Below, one piece after another: positions 23,301-38,300 of a stretch of DNA of 64,000 nucleotides. Under the pieces are notes generated by a model, which saw only the letters and a program-made list of their open reading frames with translations, did not search any database and had not been told where the DNA came from. Position numbers and translations under genes: made by a program. Location of the stretch: assembly GCA_948470475.1 (NCBI GenBank), contig OX419347.1, positions 9,404,165-9,468,164 of the forward strand, written 5' to 3'. Source of the DNA: Galaxea fascicularis. Its lineage: Eukaryota > Cnidaria > Anthozoa > Scleractinia > Euphylliidae. Positions within the stretch are counted from its first letter, which is position 1; each line of letters begins with the position of its first letter.

Positions 23301-26300
23301 AAGGAGGGAAAATTTGTTTCAGTGTTCGTAATAATAATTATTATCTTCAGTTGTAAAACATGCAACTACAGCCAAAATATTTATGGTATAAAGGATGTGG
23401 CTATTAGAATGCATCATACATAGTAACATTACAATAACTCAAAGGTGAAAAATATGGCTCAATTGTTGGTCTTGTTTTCAAGCAAGGGGTTGTACTCAGA
23501 CTGTGTGGATTATGCTTTGGAAGGAGGTATAAGAAAATCCAAAACTGAGAGACATCTCAGGGAGGGAGAACCCGTGGATTACCTAAAATGGAGTACCCTG
23601 AAAAACAATTTGGGAGTCAAAGAAAATGATTTTTCCAAAATCAAGTCATCTTAAGGTAATTCCTCTGAATTGCATTGCACATCCTTACTGTGCATAATTT
23701 CTTGTTTCAGCAGCGCACCCACAGGTGCATGCATGTTCAAAACATTGTAGTTTTAGGTAAATGCCAATTTTTGTTCAAACGAGTATGGGGACCTATGCTT
23801 TAATTCTCATACTGAAAGAAAATGCAATTCTACATGACATATCCAGATTTGAAGAACTCTTTATTGTCCAGTTTTTCTTTTGCACAGATGCAAAAAACAT
23901 GACTAATCTTTCATTAGTTAATTTTTCTTGACCTTTTAGAGGTCAAATTTTGACCATAATGTGCTTTTGACAAAATGAATTAATATCCCATTGCTTCTGT
24001 TCTGTTTTTGTAAATTATAGTCTCAGACCACTTTCGGCTATTAACTTAAACTGCGCTAATAATGTAGTGAAGTAGGTATAAACTAAAGCCTCGATGCATG
24101 AAAACGGACATGGAGACCCTCTCTTTTTATTGCATTTCTTTGATGTTTTTGACATTGGCAACTGCCTAGCAAAGTTTCAATTGAAATCTGTTTGACTTCT
24201 ATTTCTGGGGAATGACCTTAATGTATGAACCTTGCCACGTACCTTTCTTTACTGTAAGCTCGACCAACTCATGCCCGATCAAATGGTATTTCTTGCTATC
24301 CAAGGCCACCATTTTGGAAGGTGTCAATAATCTGCTGGTCATCTTCACTGCAGGCTCCACAGCCACCAGTTACCCATCATGATTCATCACGATTAGATTT
24401 ATACTTTTTGGATTGCCACAAAAAAAGCCCTAAATTAAATAAAATAAAATAAAGGTATGTACATTTAAATGACTTTCCATTTTAGAAAAATAATTTTCGT
24501 TGACTCCCAAATTAATTTCCGGGTACTCTATTTTAGGTAATCCAAGGGTAATCCATGGAATAGTACTCCATGTTTTTTCCTCTCCTGCTCAGGGAATATA
24601 TACTTGGTGGCCAGTGTAGGAGGAAGATGGGTGTGGCAATATGTACTGAAACTGTCCTTACCAACAAAAAATGTTTCCAACCAGATAGTTTTAATGACAT
24701 CATAACAATCAACTGTTTCTGTGACAGTTAAGTTTGGTTTCCCTGTGTGAGTTCGCGGGTGTGTAGCAAATAGTAGTCTTGTTTTTATCCCACATGTCCA
24801 GTGCATGCCAAACTTTGTCCAATCCATTGGAGCCAGTTAACATGTTGGTGTCTGCAACCAAGGCTTTTCTGGGATTGTTGGTTCGCCCATTACCTGAAAA
24901 GTTACCAGAAAAGAGTGATATTGAAATGCATGCTGTCATGGCATAAGTCAAATTGCAAAACTGATTAACGTCTTGTAGGGAGTTTGTGTTTTTCATGAAG
25001 GTTAAATAAGTCAATGAAAATACATGTATAGGAGCTGTGAGCATCATGTAGACAAGAAACATACTTTTATTTAATGAATGTAAAGAATGTGTGAGCATTA
25101 GCTAGAGAAGAAACAAACTTGAGAGGTCAAGTGATTTTTCTTGGGTTAACCTTCCAAGTGAAGCTAGTTATAATAGTGGGGTGACTGTTTTGTTGAAAAT
25201 GTTTTGAAACAAGGCAAATTATGTGTCTTATCAGTACAATTAAAAGGAATATGAAATGCTGGAACTGAAACATTATTGTGCTTGGCTGCTGTGTTGCTTT
25301 ATTAACCTCTCTAATAATGGTGACCAATGTTTGGCACACAAGCACTGTTAAAATTGAGAATGAAAGCAACATGCTTGCTTAATCCAATCAGAAGAACGTG
25401 TGCCAATTTTCATGCATGCTTAATAACTAATTAAGGTTTATTTGTGAGGTAGAAATTTGTTAAGTTTTTGTCACTGCTGAATTGAAGGAAAAGATTGAAC
25501 AAAGAAACCTAAAATGTCTTTTGTGTGATTTTTGAAATTTGTACAGCAAGAATGTTATTGTTAAGTGGAGAAATTAAAATCTTGCTCAATACTCGATTAG
25601 AATTTCTGTCAAGACTTGGTCAAGTTCTAGATACTTAGTGGTCTCAAAGGTCTTGTTGAAAACCTAGAAATGTTGCAGTGTAGTTCTGATCATGAAGTTG
25701 TGGTTATGTGGCCCTGGGTCAATTACTCCAGCATGGTGGTCTTCTGTAGTTTACATTTCATAAACTAAAAGTAATCCAAATGACAAAGGAAGCCAAAGTG
25801 TTGTTGAATAGGCTGGCTGTCATGTTTAAGATTGTTACCCATGGTGTATGTGCAAGTTAAAATGTTGTTTGAACTTCCCTTAGATAAGCTGCTTTCAAAG
25901 ATAAGCAACACGTTGAGCTTAGTAAATTAAAATAAACCTAAAAGTTCAGGAAAAAAATTGAAAAGATCTTTAAAACTAAGGAAAAAGTGGGTCAAATTTT
26001 TGCAAGAAAATTTTGCAAAAATTTAGTAGTGAGGTGTTGAGGGTCCTATAGTGAACATGAGCTGGACTCTGGAAATTCTTTTTTATTTCTATTAAATTTA
26101 TTTATTAGTTAATTGCCATCACCTGATTATAATACAGCATTTCAACTAACAACATACTGGATGAAACAGTGTTACCAAGATATCTTAACCTGTTGTATTT
26201 TTCCATTTTACTGTTGATTTGAGTTGTAGTAACACTCGTACAATTATTGTCCATTCCATGTCAGTTCTGGCAACCTTAAAATTCAACAGAAATGGGTCAA

Positions 26301-29300
26301 ATGAGCTCAGTGTAAAAGTTTGTGCCAAAAACAAATGACACAGGGTACCAGCTGCACAGACTTAAAAGAGCACAATATAAAAAGCAGACTTATAACTGTA
26401 TTTTATGAATGGTGCTAGGAGCCTCAGGGCTCGAGACTAACTCTTCAGCTTACTAGCCCAGTGGCTAGTACACATGTTTTGTGGTAACATTTTCACTGGC
26501 AAAAATGGCTAGTGAAGCCCACAAGCTACTAGCCAAAACGGAATTTTTACTAGTCTGTGGCTAGCTGGCTATCGTTAGTCTCGAGCCCTGAGCCTTTAAA
26601 GCCTGTTAACTTAATACTACTGGACCAGAGAACTATTCTACTGCACTGGTCGCCTGTGAATTGAGACTCTAATATCAGTGCAAAGTGTTGTTGTACAATG
26701 CATCATGGTCTACTTATATCTGAGTACAGCTGTAGTTTTCCTTGTTTCACTGTTATTGTATGTAGTCGTAACTATAACAATTCTCTCATCTGATTGGCTA
26801 TCACCAGCTATGATTTTCGCCCAAATAGGACAGTGTAATTGGACAGTATGCACCATCACGCAGGCGCTACAAGAGAACAGTTGCGCTTTCATATTTTCTT
26901 AACTACATATCTCAGGGTGAAAACTATTACATGTATTTTCCTGAAACATTTCTTATTTCTTTGTCAAACTGTTATAGATATGATTACTTGGTAACAGGAC
27001 TTCATGTCGTCCAATTTGGTCCGTGATCATACTCGTGTTGAAACAAATTGGACTCCCACTATGTTGTCCAATTTTGTTGATCACTTGTACGATTACAGAC
27101 CGAATTGGACTCCACTCGGTCCTATTACTATTGTTAAACACCATTTGGCATTCCCAAATCTCTCTGAATTAATTCTACTTTGACATGCAGACCAGTAATG
27201 GTGTCAGAAATAAAGTTCTGCACTTATTTTGTGATTTAAAGGGGAGGGGCACTAAACAAACCAATTAGCATATTAAATTACTTTGAAACTGAATCTGAAC
27301 CGTGATTCAATGGAAGTGTACAGGGAAAAAAAATTGTAAAGGCCGCCGCGCACTAGCTGATTTTTTGTTTTTGGACTGCAGATTTTTTGTCAGGGTCAAA
27401 TCGGGTTAAAGTTTGTCACGTCGTCAGCTTGCCCCATACTAGCCGATTTTTTTATCGCATTGCTTGATAATAATAATAACTGGGTTTATAGTGGAAGTGC
27501 ACTTAGCTATCCTATCTAGTTTTCAGGCACTCCACTTAAATCTAAGAAACAAATAATTCAAATAAACATAACATAAGAATCCCAACTGGCGGGAGACAAA
27601 CCAGTCAGCTATTTTACAAGGATGACCAAGAAATTGAACCAGAACAATACCAGATAGTGACCACGCGGATTTGAACCTGGGTCACCACATTGAAATCCAG
27701 TGCCCTAACCACTTGGTAATCCTGCCTCTACCAAATGACATTTCCTAATTGGTTGAGGTGCGTGCAAGCCTTGACAAATTGTCTTGGTCTACCGCACACT
27801 GGACACCAAGGCCAGACAAGACATTTTGAGATCTAACACTGTCAGATATTGCCTGACAAGCCCCGATTTTGTCGCAGACTTGTCTGAATTAACCACGCAC
27901 AAGCCAACAAGTGAAGATTTTGTCGGCTGACAAAAAGATCGGCTAGTGTACGGCAGCCTTAACAGATCCTTTTTGTTTAGTCTGTTTCTTGTCTGAGCTT
28001 TTGGGAGAAACTCTAATCTAATTCACTGAATTATAGCCTTCAGTTCACATCAAAAAATAATTGCATAACTTCATATTTCTGACACAATTACCAGGTTGTA
28101 TAGTAGAGTGCATGTATTTGCCAACTCTTCCAGATAATCTGTGAGCCAATCTCCTGGTCTCCCGGACAGGTCACCTTATCTCCGGGATAAACAGGACTTG
28201 GGATCTTAATTTTGAAAAAATTTGAAGCTAGTATCTCTATTCAGATTAGATTGGGACTGCGTTTGTGCGTGCACATATTAGCCAGTCTGCCCTTTTATAC
28301 AAAGAAAATACAATTTTATCATAGTTGCCAAATAAGCAACTGTCTGCATGATTAGACAAACGTTCAACCAGTTTAACCCCATGGAGGAACTAAATAATTA
28401 GGGGATTGCTCCAAAGAAAAAAATCTCCTCTCTTCAGATCTTGGAGGGTTGGCATCTCTGAGAGGGTTCTTGGAGAGAATTTGTATTTTAAAGCCAAATG
28501 GAAATACCGGTATACACCCTTTTTGCAGATTACTCTTCAATAATTGATAATAACAAAGCTTAATGAACCCATCATCAGGTCATTCCCAATCTTCAGCAGG
28601 GAGCTGTGCCATCTCCTGGATTCCCTCAGATGAATGAAGGCCCTCCAGGTGGTTCTAATATGCCAGGAGGAATGCCTCCATATTTTACGGTAAGAAAAAT
28701 ATCCGTTAATATTGTACCACTAAAAAGAAAGATTGATGGTCCTTTAATGTTTGGTTCTAGGAAATGTATATTCTTCTATATATATAGAATACATCAATAC
28801 TTCCATACTCCCCTCAAGGAAGGGTTACTTGTTTGGACTCTTCCCCCCTCCTCCCCTTTGAATTTCCTCTGACCTTCCTGGGAGGGGGGGGGGTATGGAT
28901 ACTGATACAATGCAGCATGGCTTAACCCTTTCAACCCAAAGAGTGCTCAGCATCAAGATTCTCCTTTGTAATTTGAATGCTTTACAAAGCAGAGTGGTCA
29001 TGAGAAATAAGGTCAGTATCACAAAAGATGAATATGCGTGATATTTTAATGACTTCTCCTCACCACTTCTATAAGAAATGTGTAGGGACAACAAATGAGT
29101 TGGTTCTATCAAGTAAGTTGATAAATAAATGTAAATTGATTGTCGTAAAGTCGTAAGAGATTCAAAGGGTGACGTTTCTAGCATTAGCCCTTTGTCAGAG
29201 TAAAGGAAGAATGGCTAATGCTCAATATGTCGGCTTCAGAATCTTTGCTGTGGCCAATTATTTTTTGTGTACCTACCCCCTTCCCCCCCTCCCCCACTCC

Positions 29301-32300
29301 CCCACTAATGCTGTGCCACAAGTTGTTTAGAAACTAACCCCCTTTATTCAAAACTAAGTTACCTGCTGTGTTGTTTCCTGTGGTATGAAAACTGCGCTGT
29401 GTGTTATGTACTCTGTGAAGGGTGAGTTGTGAACTGCAAATTTGATGAATTTTAGATGACGTAACTATGTGAAAGCTATGTGTTCTTGACCTCCAACTTT
29501 GAATCTTTTGTAGTTTTCATCTATGCAAATGTCACTGAACTTGCTGTCCATCATGGGTTGCAGCAGTTTTGTTACTGTCATTGAATTATTTTCTGTAATA
29601 TACTTCTTATACTGTGACAAGGCTCATCATCATCATCCTTTGGCTGCAGAGCAGCTGACCATAAGTTTCCTCCATTGATGGCAGTCTTGAGCCATCTCCA
29701 ACAGCTGATTGTCATTAAGCAGATAATCAGGATCCCCCGGGGGACAATGAATATAATTGGTGAACAGAGTTTGCTGTCCTCCCATGGGTAGGAACATACA
29801 TGACAATATCTCTGACAGGCTCATTTTCAGGCAAGCAGAGCTCATGACCAAGGAATCTCAGCTGTCGAAGCCTGACTCTTTCAGTAAGGGGAGCTGATTC
29901 TGTGAGGCTGTAGATGGTGGCTTTTGGCACCCTGTAAGTTCGCCTGATGTTCAACTTGATTCGGTAGCAGGACCTACTAAAAGAATTGATTTTGTTCTCC
30001 ATGTCCTTAGAGATGACCAATGACTTACAGCCATATAGGTAATACTGTAATGCAAGTTACATGTATGTCAAACAGCTTCACCTTGGTGGAGATAGGTATG
30101 GAGGGGCTTTTCCATAGATAATCTAATTTCCAAAATGCTGTCCAGAAGAGAGCTTTCCATCTCTTTGGGTCACTGGTGCTAGATGCCATCTTGGAACCTA
30201 GGTGTTTGAAATCGGTCACATAATTTATGGGGGCTCCATACACTTGCAGTGGGGGCTGTGGATGACAGTGAATGGTCATAAACTGTTGGGTGTACTGATA
30301 ACAAGACCAAGCTCTGCAGTGGTATCAGCAGTTCTGGTGAGCTGGGCCTGGGCCCGTGGCATTGAGGATTCCAGGAGGGCAATATTGTCAGTGAAATCCA
30401 GGTCATTCAGCAATTTAGCTGGATATCTTCTTGACCGGCGAGGACAGGATACCACTCCAGAGTCAGGTCCTGATGCCTTACCCAAAAGGTAGTCAACAAG
30501 AATGATAAAGAGGAAGGGGGCCAAAACATAACCCTGAAGAACTCCTGTTGTTACATCAAAGGGTTCAGAGATGCTTCCATCGACCATTACAGTGCTCCTG
30601 GAATTGCTATAAAGAACATTTATAGCACTGACTATAGGGTTAGGCATGCCGTAGTGTCACAGTACTGGGAATATAACTGTTCTGTTGATGGAATCAAAGG
30701 CTTTCTTAAAATCCACAAAGGTAATGGTAAGTGGGAGTTGGTATTCTTGGAAACCTTCCATGATTCTTCTCAGAATGTGGATTTGTTGTGCACAGCTTCG
30801 ACCTGGTCTAAAGCCAGCTTGATTATTCCTCAGAATAGGATCTACATGTGATCGAATTCTATTTAACAGTTATTATTGTACACCTTTGTGGCAATGGACA
30901 TGAGAGAAATGCCTTTGTAGTTTGTCATCAGTGAGAGATCACCTTTCTTGGGTAACAGAATGATAACACTGGCACTCCACTGACGTGGTGGTGATAATAA
31001 GGTATAAACTTTGGAGCAAAAGGCATGGATGACAGCAGTAATGGGACAGTCCAAAGCTGTTGCTTTGTTCCTTTTCATGGCTGCAATTGCTTTAGCAGTT
31101 TCCTCTTGAGTTGGAGGATCGATGTTTATCAGAAGGCCTTCTTCTGCTGAAGGGGTAACTCTATGGGTATGGTCCCATTGTCATTGTTGAGCAATGAGCC
31201 AAAGTAATTCCTTCACTCTTCTAGTAGCTCTTGTTCGCCAGAGGCAGCTGAACCATCTTGCTTTTTGGCCTTTATATTTTGCCTGGTATTCTTTCCAGAG
31301 AGATCATTAATGATACTCCAAATAGCTGTGTAGTTCCCAGTCTCATCAACCAATTTCAGGTCATCCATCTGCCTATTGAGAGTGGCAGCTTCATCAGCTT
31401 TGTAGGAATCATTGAGACAGGCATTTAATTTTCTGTCTTTCTCTTGATTGTGGTGTCTTGGATAGAGTAAATTGCTTCTAGGCCTTATCTCTCTCCTTCT
31501 TCAAGTGGATTGCCTTGTCAGGTACCCAAGTTGGTCGACCACATGGCACTCTTTTGCTGACTACTTTTTCAGTGACTTCCCTTATGGTTATTTCAAAGGA
31601 CTTGTATCTTTTTGTGATGTCAACCAATGCATCAGTTATGTGGAATACTTGGAATTGATTGAACAGCTCCAACTGAAATTCCTCTCTAGTCCTTTGGTCC
31701 AGCAGCTTCCTCCAGTTTAATTTTGGTCTATTGCATGGCTTTCCCTTGCTAGTTCTCAAGCTAGTGACCAGAAGGACAGTAACAATGCAGTGGTCAGAGT
31801 CCAGTTCAACTGTGGAATGGATCACTGTCTATCCTAAATGTTTTAAAAGTTGTTGAGAAAGGTCTTAATTTTAGCTTGACATTTCATCAATGTCCAAAAA
31901 AAGTTAAGCAAGTAGCATGCACACCTGTGGGATTCTAATCTTACTTTTCTGCATGGCAGTTTAATGACTGGTGGTGAAAATAGCTTTGGAAAATGTTTTT
32001 TAGTTCTAAAAATTGATGGCATTAATTTTTGCCCTGAAGTTGTGCAATCAGCTGAAGAACTGTACTCTAAAAGTTTGAAAGGGGTTAGGAGCAAGGGTGG
32101 CACAGTCGGTTAGTGCGCGGCCTTGGTGCAGAAGGTCCAGAGTTTGATCCCCGGATCTCACATCCTTGTTTCAACTTCTTTCCTTTCAGTGTAGCTTAAG
32201 TAGCTTTAAATACCCTTAAAACGGAGCTCTGATGGAAAGAGGGGGTATTTTCTGCTTGTCCAAGTGAACAAAGCCCTGTGTTTATTTCGAAAAATGAAAG

Positions 32301-35300
32301 CAATTCTCTAGAATTTTGAGATGGTGCAGTGTTTTCAAGGTTTCAGCAGTAACCAACAATTACCACTTCTGTATAAATTTCCCATAAAACAACTTGAAAA
32401 AGTCCATGTGACAGACTAAATGAGCAAGTCAAGGAAGCAAGTTGAGGAATTGTGGGATTGATTGTTCTCTTTTCCAGGGCACCATGTCAATAGACTAGTG
32501 GTAGAATTGTCTGGGATGCTGCACTAACTTGGTACCTACAGTACTAAAATTTACTAGTGACCCAATAAAAATAAGTTTTTTTAAATATGTTTGATGAAAA
32601 TCTGGTTTAGTTTATCTTCAAGGAAATTGATTGACTCACCAGCCAAAGCAGCCCTCTTAAGTTTATGTCTGTTTAAGTGCATCAAAAAAGGCTTAAAGGC
32701 CATTTCCACCCTTGATGCCTCACGTACTGTGACTGTTGATTCTTGAATTTCATGTTACACGAAATTACTCGGACCTTCAAAGCCCTTGTTTTATTGCAGC
32801 ATGAATGGCCCATTGTGAACAAATCCCCAAATTAATGGCCATATTTATATTCTCTGTTTATTCTTTTTCACGTTTCTTTTATTATTTTGGGAACAATTTG
32901 CATGTGTTTGTAAATTTTGGCCTGTTAAAAGTCAGAAGTGTCGGTGTGGCAACACAGTAGTGGTCACTTCGCAGCTGGCATTGTTTATATCATATAGTGA
33001 GGTTCAGGGAGAACTTACAGAGACTCGTTCGTATTTGGTGCTTTTTACCTTGGCACTTTTAACCCTGGAGTTTTCAGGAATTCACTGAGGTTGTTGGAGC
33101 CAACTTGCTGCGATTTGATGGCAAGTAAAATTGTCTGTACAATGTTTTCCACATGTTCGATGTTTTTACCTGAAGGTCATGCCAGTTTATGCAATAGGTT
33201 CTGCGGCTTTAGTCAACTGTTCAGTGTTTTTAGTCTGACTTGGTTTTGAATACAGTATTAAGTGAAAATACAGGATATTTGAATGATAACATTTGATTAT
33301 TTTCCTTACTGCAAATTAGAAACCATTAATTACGTACCACAATAAATAAATGTTTTCTTGTCACAATATTTTGTCACCATCCTCAGCACATTATCAGCAA
33401 GTTTTACATCTTTATTTTAATTTTAAAACTGTCGACGGGTTGTTCCCAGTTTCAACGAAGAAATTTGTAGTCTTTTACTATGCGAAACTGTACAAGCAAC
33501 AACTCAGCACGATGAACCAGATCAAAAGCTCGATAAAAATAATTGACAAATCAAAGGCATCATTTAACAATAGCACGATTACAAAGCAAACGACCGCTTT
33601 TGCATCAAGGGTGGATATGGGCCTTTAAATATGAAGAATTCTAGGTTTCATTTACGTATTGTGTATTGAATGCAAATAATCTGCTTCACACCTGTAAGAA
33701 GATAAAGCCATTCTATTCCCCTGCACTCCATGCAACCAGCGCTGTACACACTTTGTTGTTAGATCTTCCTTCATGTGTACCACTGATTCATTTCTCTTTT
33801 CCCTCAGTCGTCACAGCCACAAGCTTCGCCTCATCAACCCCCATCACATCCAACACCACCTGGCTATATGCCCAATCAGGTAATTCAATATCCATACAGT
33901 TCACAGTGAACTTCTCCAATCCAGGCTACTTCTGTCAATGATTTTTCTTCTGAGATGTTTAACAATGGTCAGTTTATACTGTACAGTATCAGGGTTTTCC
34001 TCTTCAAATGGAGTTACAGTTGACTTGAGCAAAACAGGGAGACATATGGATGCATCAGTGAATTTAATTATTAATTAACAACAGTGGTTCTTTGGCACAC
34101 AGTTGCTGGCCACTGAACTGTTCACAAGCGGCAAAAATTGCCAGCCGCCAGCTGAAAAGGAATTCCTTGCAGTATTACTGTTGAAATACAATTCTGATTA
34201 ATATATTTTTGCCATACAGCTGTAGGTAATAAAGTTCTCCGTGTTCATACCCCCTTTGGGTTTATTCCAATTGGAATTTCCTTTTGTCCAATGTGAAGTT
34301 TTTGGTTTTTAGTTTATTCTCCATATTTGCATGTACTTACATTTTTTTCAAGCACCAGTTGGCAAATGTTTTTCTTTGCTTCCTTTATGGAATAAATTCT
34401 ATTGCCTCTGGAACCTGGAAAATTTGGTGCTTTAAAAAAAAAAATGTTACGAAGCAATGACATCATTTCTAAGCAATGACGTAGTTTCTGTACTTTCAGC
34501 CACCTCAAGGTTACATGCCAAACCAGGTAAGTTTTATGGTTAGTTTGGTGGGAACAAGGTTTGTAGGAGGAAAAGGGGTAGTCTTATTTTATATTCTGTT
34601 GGTGTCTCCAATTAAATAATTGCAAGATGTGTTGATATTTAAATTGGCTTCATGTGAAAACAGATTCTTAGAGCCACTCACAAAATTTGTTACATCAGCT
34701 GTGTAGATTTGTCTTTTTAACAGTGCTTGACCTAAGCAGTGGTCCACCAGTCCAGGACTACTAGAAATTTGGGTTGGGCTGGTTAACTGTGAGCGCCACT
34801 AGCCACTCATGGCTACTTGTAATAGAAGAGGTTCTGGAGACACATGTAGTATTGAAGAAGAGAAATTCAACCAGTTTTGAGTTGAGTTGATCCTAAAAAA
34901 GAAATGGAAAAACTTTTTTCCTGATACAAGCTCAGTAATCAAATTATTGGTCTTAAGAGGCAATTGGTGTTTTGCCAACAAATGACACCATTAATATTTC
35001 GGCTAGAATATTTTAGAGTCCACTTGCCAATTGGACTAGTTTGTAGATGTGTGGTTGATCATAAAACCCTCTGTGTGGTATCTTTTGTCCAGAAGATGTC
35101 GACTGGCCATATTTGCTTACTTTTTGATGACAATTTTGCAGCAAGGCACTGACAGCTTTAGTTTGTAGTTGACCGGACATGTACACTTGTTAATTTGCAG
35201 TCACCCTATGGCATGTCAAGATATAACCCAGCAACAAACAGGCCGCCAAATGTCAGGATACCAGGCCAGGTAATAATAATGTGCTCATCCACAACATTTC

Positions 35301-38300
35301 ATAAGTGATATAAGAATTCCTAAACAGCTATGGGGCCTTGCTTAAGATGTTGAACATTATATACAGTCTGTATACCTGTGTGTATTGTACAATTGCCCCA
35401 GGGAATTGAGGTTTTGTAGGCTCTTAACTGCATTGCTTTTTTGGTATGTTCTTAGCCCCCAGGGGGTGTGGCAGGGGTACCAGGTGCCCAACCTTTACTC
35501 CCAAGCACCATGGACCCAACCCGACAGCCAGGTGGTTACCAAGGTGAGTCATTTTAAGTATTGCTGGTCTCTTGTGACTATCATAAAAATTTAAGGAAAC
35601 CATGCAGATTTTGGGATAGGTAAGCCTCAATTCGAAAAAAAAATGTAATTATGTAAATTATATATTATGTACAATTATTATTAATATCTATGTGGTTACC
35701 CTCAAGTTTCAGTTTAGATGAAATCCATCAACCCTTACTTGCTTTTTTCACATACATGCAGTACCAGTAATAAGCAATGCAAAAAGTAACTTCCTTAAAC
35801 TTGAAAGGAAGTACCAACCATAAGAATATTGACATGAAACAACTCCACACCAAACTTTCAGCCAGGTGACAATCTGCATGTCCTTTGGAGGCCTTCTTTT
35901 TGGAAAGGTTACTTTGTTTTTACATCTTGATTTTGACTGGCTAGCTTGATTGTTTAACCAGAGATATCAACAATATCCTCTTGATCTCTTTGATTTTCCT
36001 CCAGGTTTCTGTTAAACTATGAAACCTATAGATACTGTATGCAGGAATTCAGTATCATTTCCTCAATAAGTAAATATATTTTTCTATTTTCTTTTGCTTC
36101 TGTTACAATTTGTGGATGCCCACTTCCAAAATCCTGGCTGAAAGCTTGATCCACACAAATGCATTCAGCAGCATTGTGAGTAAGCTGCATTGTGTAATTT
36201 TGTTTAACAGGTCAACCCATGCAGATGAGCAGAATGAACCACCCACGAGTTGCAGTTCCACCGGTAAGAAAGTAAAGCCTGAAACATCCCCTCAAGTAAT
36301 GTTGATGTGTCTCCTTATTGTACAAAGCTACTAGGTTAATTTGAACAGATCTCAAATAAAAAATATTGTTTGTTAAGTATAGGTAAGCGCATGGGGCTGA
36401 GTTTTTTAATAAAGGATTAATCATCACGCGTGTGTGACTCGGGCAATTTCAGCAACTTCTGAAAACACAAGTGACAGTTATCCTTAATTTTACGAGGATA
36501 CATGCGAAAATCGAGTTGTCAGCCTCGCATTTTCCCTGGCTCTCAGCTATTATTTACATCCCTGATTATCTGGCTGGTGCTTGTGGCCTATAAATTATAA
36601 CCAATCAATTGGCTAAGTGCTAGGGCTTAAATCTCCCATAATACCCATGACCTGATAACAAATTATGCAAAAACAAAGCAAAAGGTAATTCAAAGCCCAC
36701 ATTGTTTTTTTTCTAAACATTGTTGTGGCTAAAGATGATGACTCTGAGAGTGAATTCTATTGTCTTGATGAGGTTGAATTTCAGGAGAACATTGAAGGCA
36801 CAGGGTTAAATTACCAATATGTTGGTGACAGATGGGTGACAGAAACAGTGAAGATGATTGAAACTTTCATCAGAGTCATATCATAAATAACATATTAACC
36901 TTGAATGTTCAGTCTTATGGCAAGGCCTTGGTTCGAGATTTTGCCATAAAAAAGACATCACTCTTGGTTAATAAGTTCTAGGTAATATTGTTTTCGCTAT
37001 TTCTGTTTTTGGCAATGGAAAATCTGTTTTCTTGGTTAAGGTATGATTCCCCTGCTTGCAAACACAAATTTCAGTTGTAAACAAGTTGTTTCTCTTACCT
37101 CAGAACTATGGCGGTATGCGACCTCCTCCTAACAGCTCCGTGGCGCCTGGGGTCAACATGCCAATGTAAGTCTAAACTAAGGAAATGAAAATGCAAGTAC
37201 AGTGGCATTCAATTTAGTTTTGAGGGTGATTTGTAACTTGCATAGTCTTAGGTTCTGCTTCTTTTAATTCTAGAAAAGTCCTGGAGTTTTTATTGTGAAA
37301 AAATGTATGAACCCAGTTGGATTAATTTTTGAAGTTAGCTTCAGTGTTACTGAATGCTTTAATTTGAAGATTATCTTTAATGTAGTGAAGGCTTTAGGTC
37401 AAGTTACCATTACATGTCTTTCAATACAGGCCAGGCAGCAGACCGTGGAATCCCACAACTTCGGTAAGCATATGTCAAGTTGAACAATTTCATTTTTTGA
37501 TCTTTTAGATGATTTCTTGTATGGAAAACTCACAAGAACAGCAGTGATTTTAGCCCTTTAAGGCCTGGTTTCAGCATACATAATCTCCTTGTTGCTAGAT
37601 AATCTGTTTGAACATCAAGACATTCCTCTTTGCTGATCATTTCTGTTATTCTCATGACCTAAGTGCATGATCATGTAGTGACACTAGAAAGAGAAATTAC
37701 ATGCTGGGTTAACAGGTTTAATAGGCATACCTACATATTCACTTTTGGCACTCTTAATGTATGTTGTGTGCACCTGATGATGGGTTCATTTTTCTGGAGC
37801 AGAAATCTGGACTATTATTTTGCTTTTGATAATCTTTGACATTTCTGTGAGCACTTTGCCTTAAATGTTGATATCTGCGTGATTTCTTTATGTACTTTTA
37901 TCTTTCTCAGACCTTTTAAATTCTATGGCTATTCACAAATGTAAATATGTAGTCTCACTCAAGTGGCAGTTTGTGCTCAGAATGTCTTAATGTTTTGACA
38001 GGTTGCTGGTCCACCAGGAACACCGATCATGCCTAGTCCTCAAGGTTTGTCTAGATTTTGAGTGTCAATTGACTAAATTTTGGGTACATTTTCCTCAGGT
38101 GGACACCAATGGAACAGTCTAAGAAAATTTTTTTTTGTGTATGTATTTGTTAAACCTTGTTTCAAACAAGTTAAAAAGTGAAATTCAGTCGGAACCACAT
38201 GTCCATGTGAGAGTGTCTGTCAATATATTGGCATAAAGTTTGAGAGTGTACAACTGTATGCTGTGTAATAGGTTAGCAATACTATTCCTGACACTTTCCA

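Noticed and set aside
30202..30492. 96-aa plus-strand frame
   Set aside because: Antisense to the reverse transcriptase region of the broken LINE.
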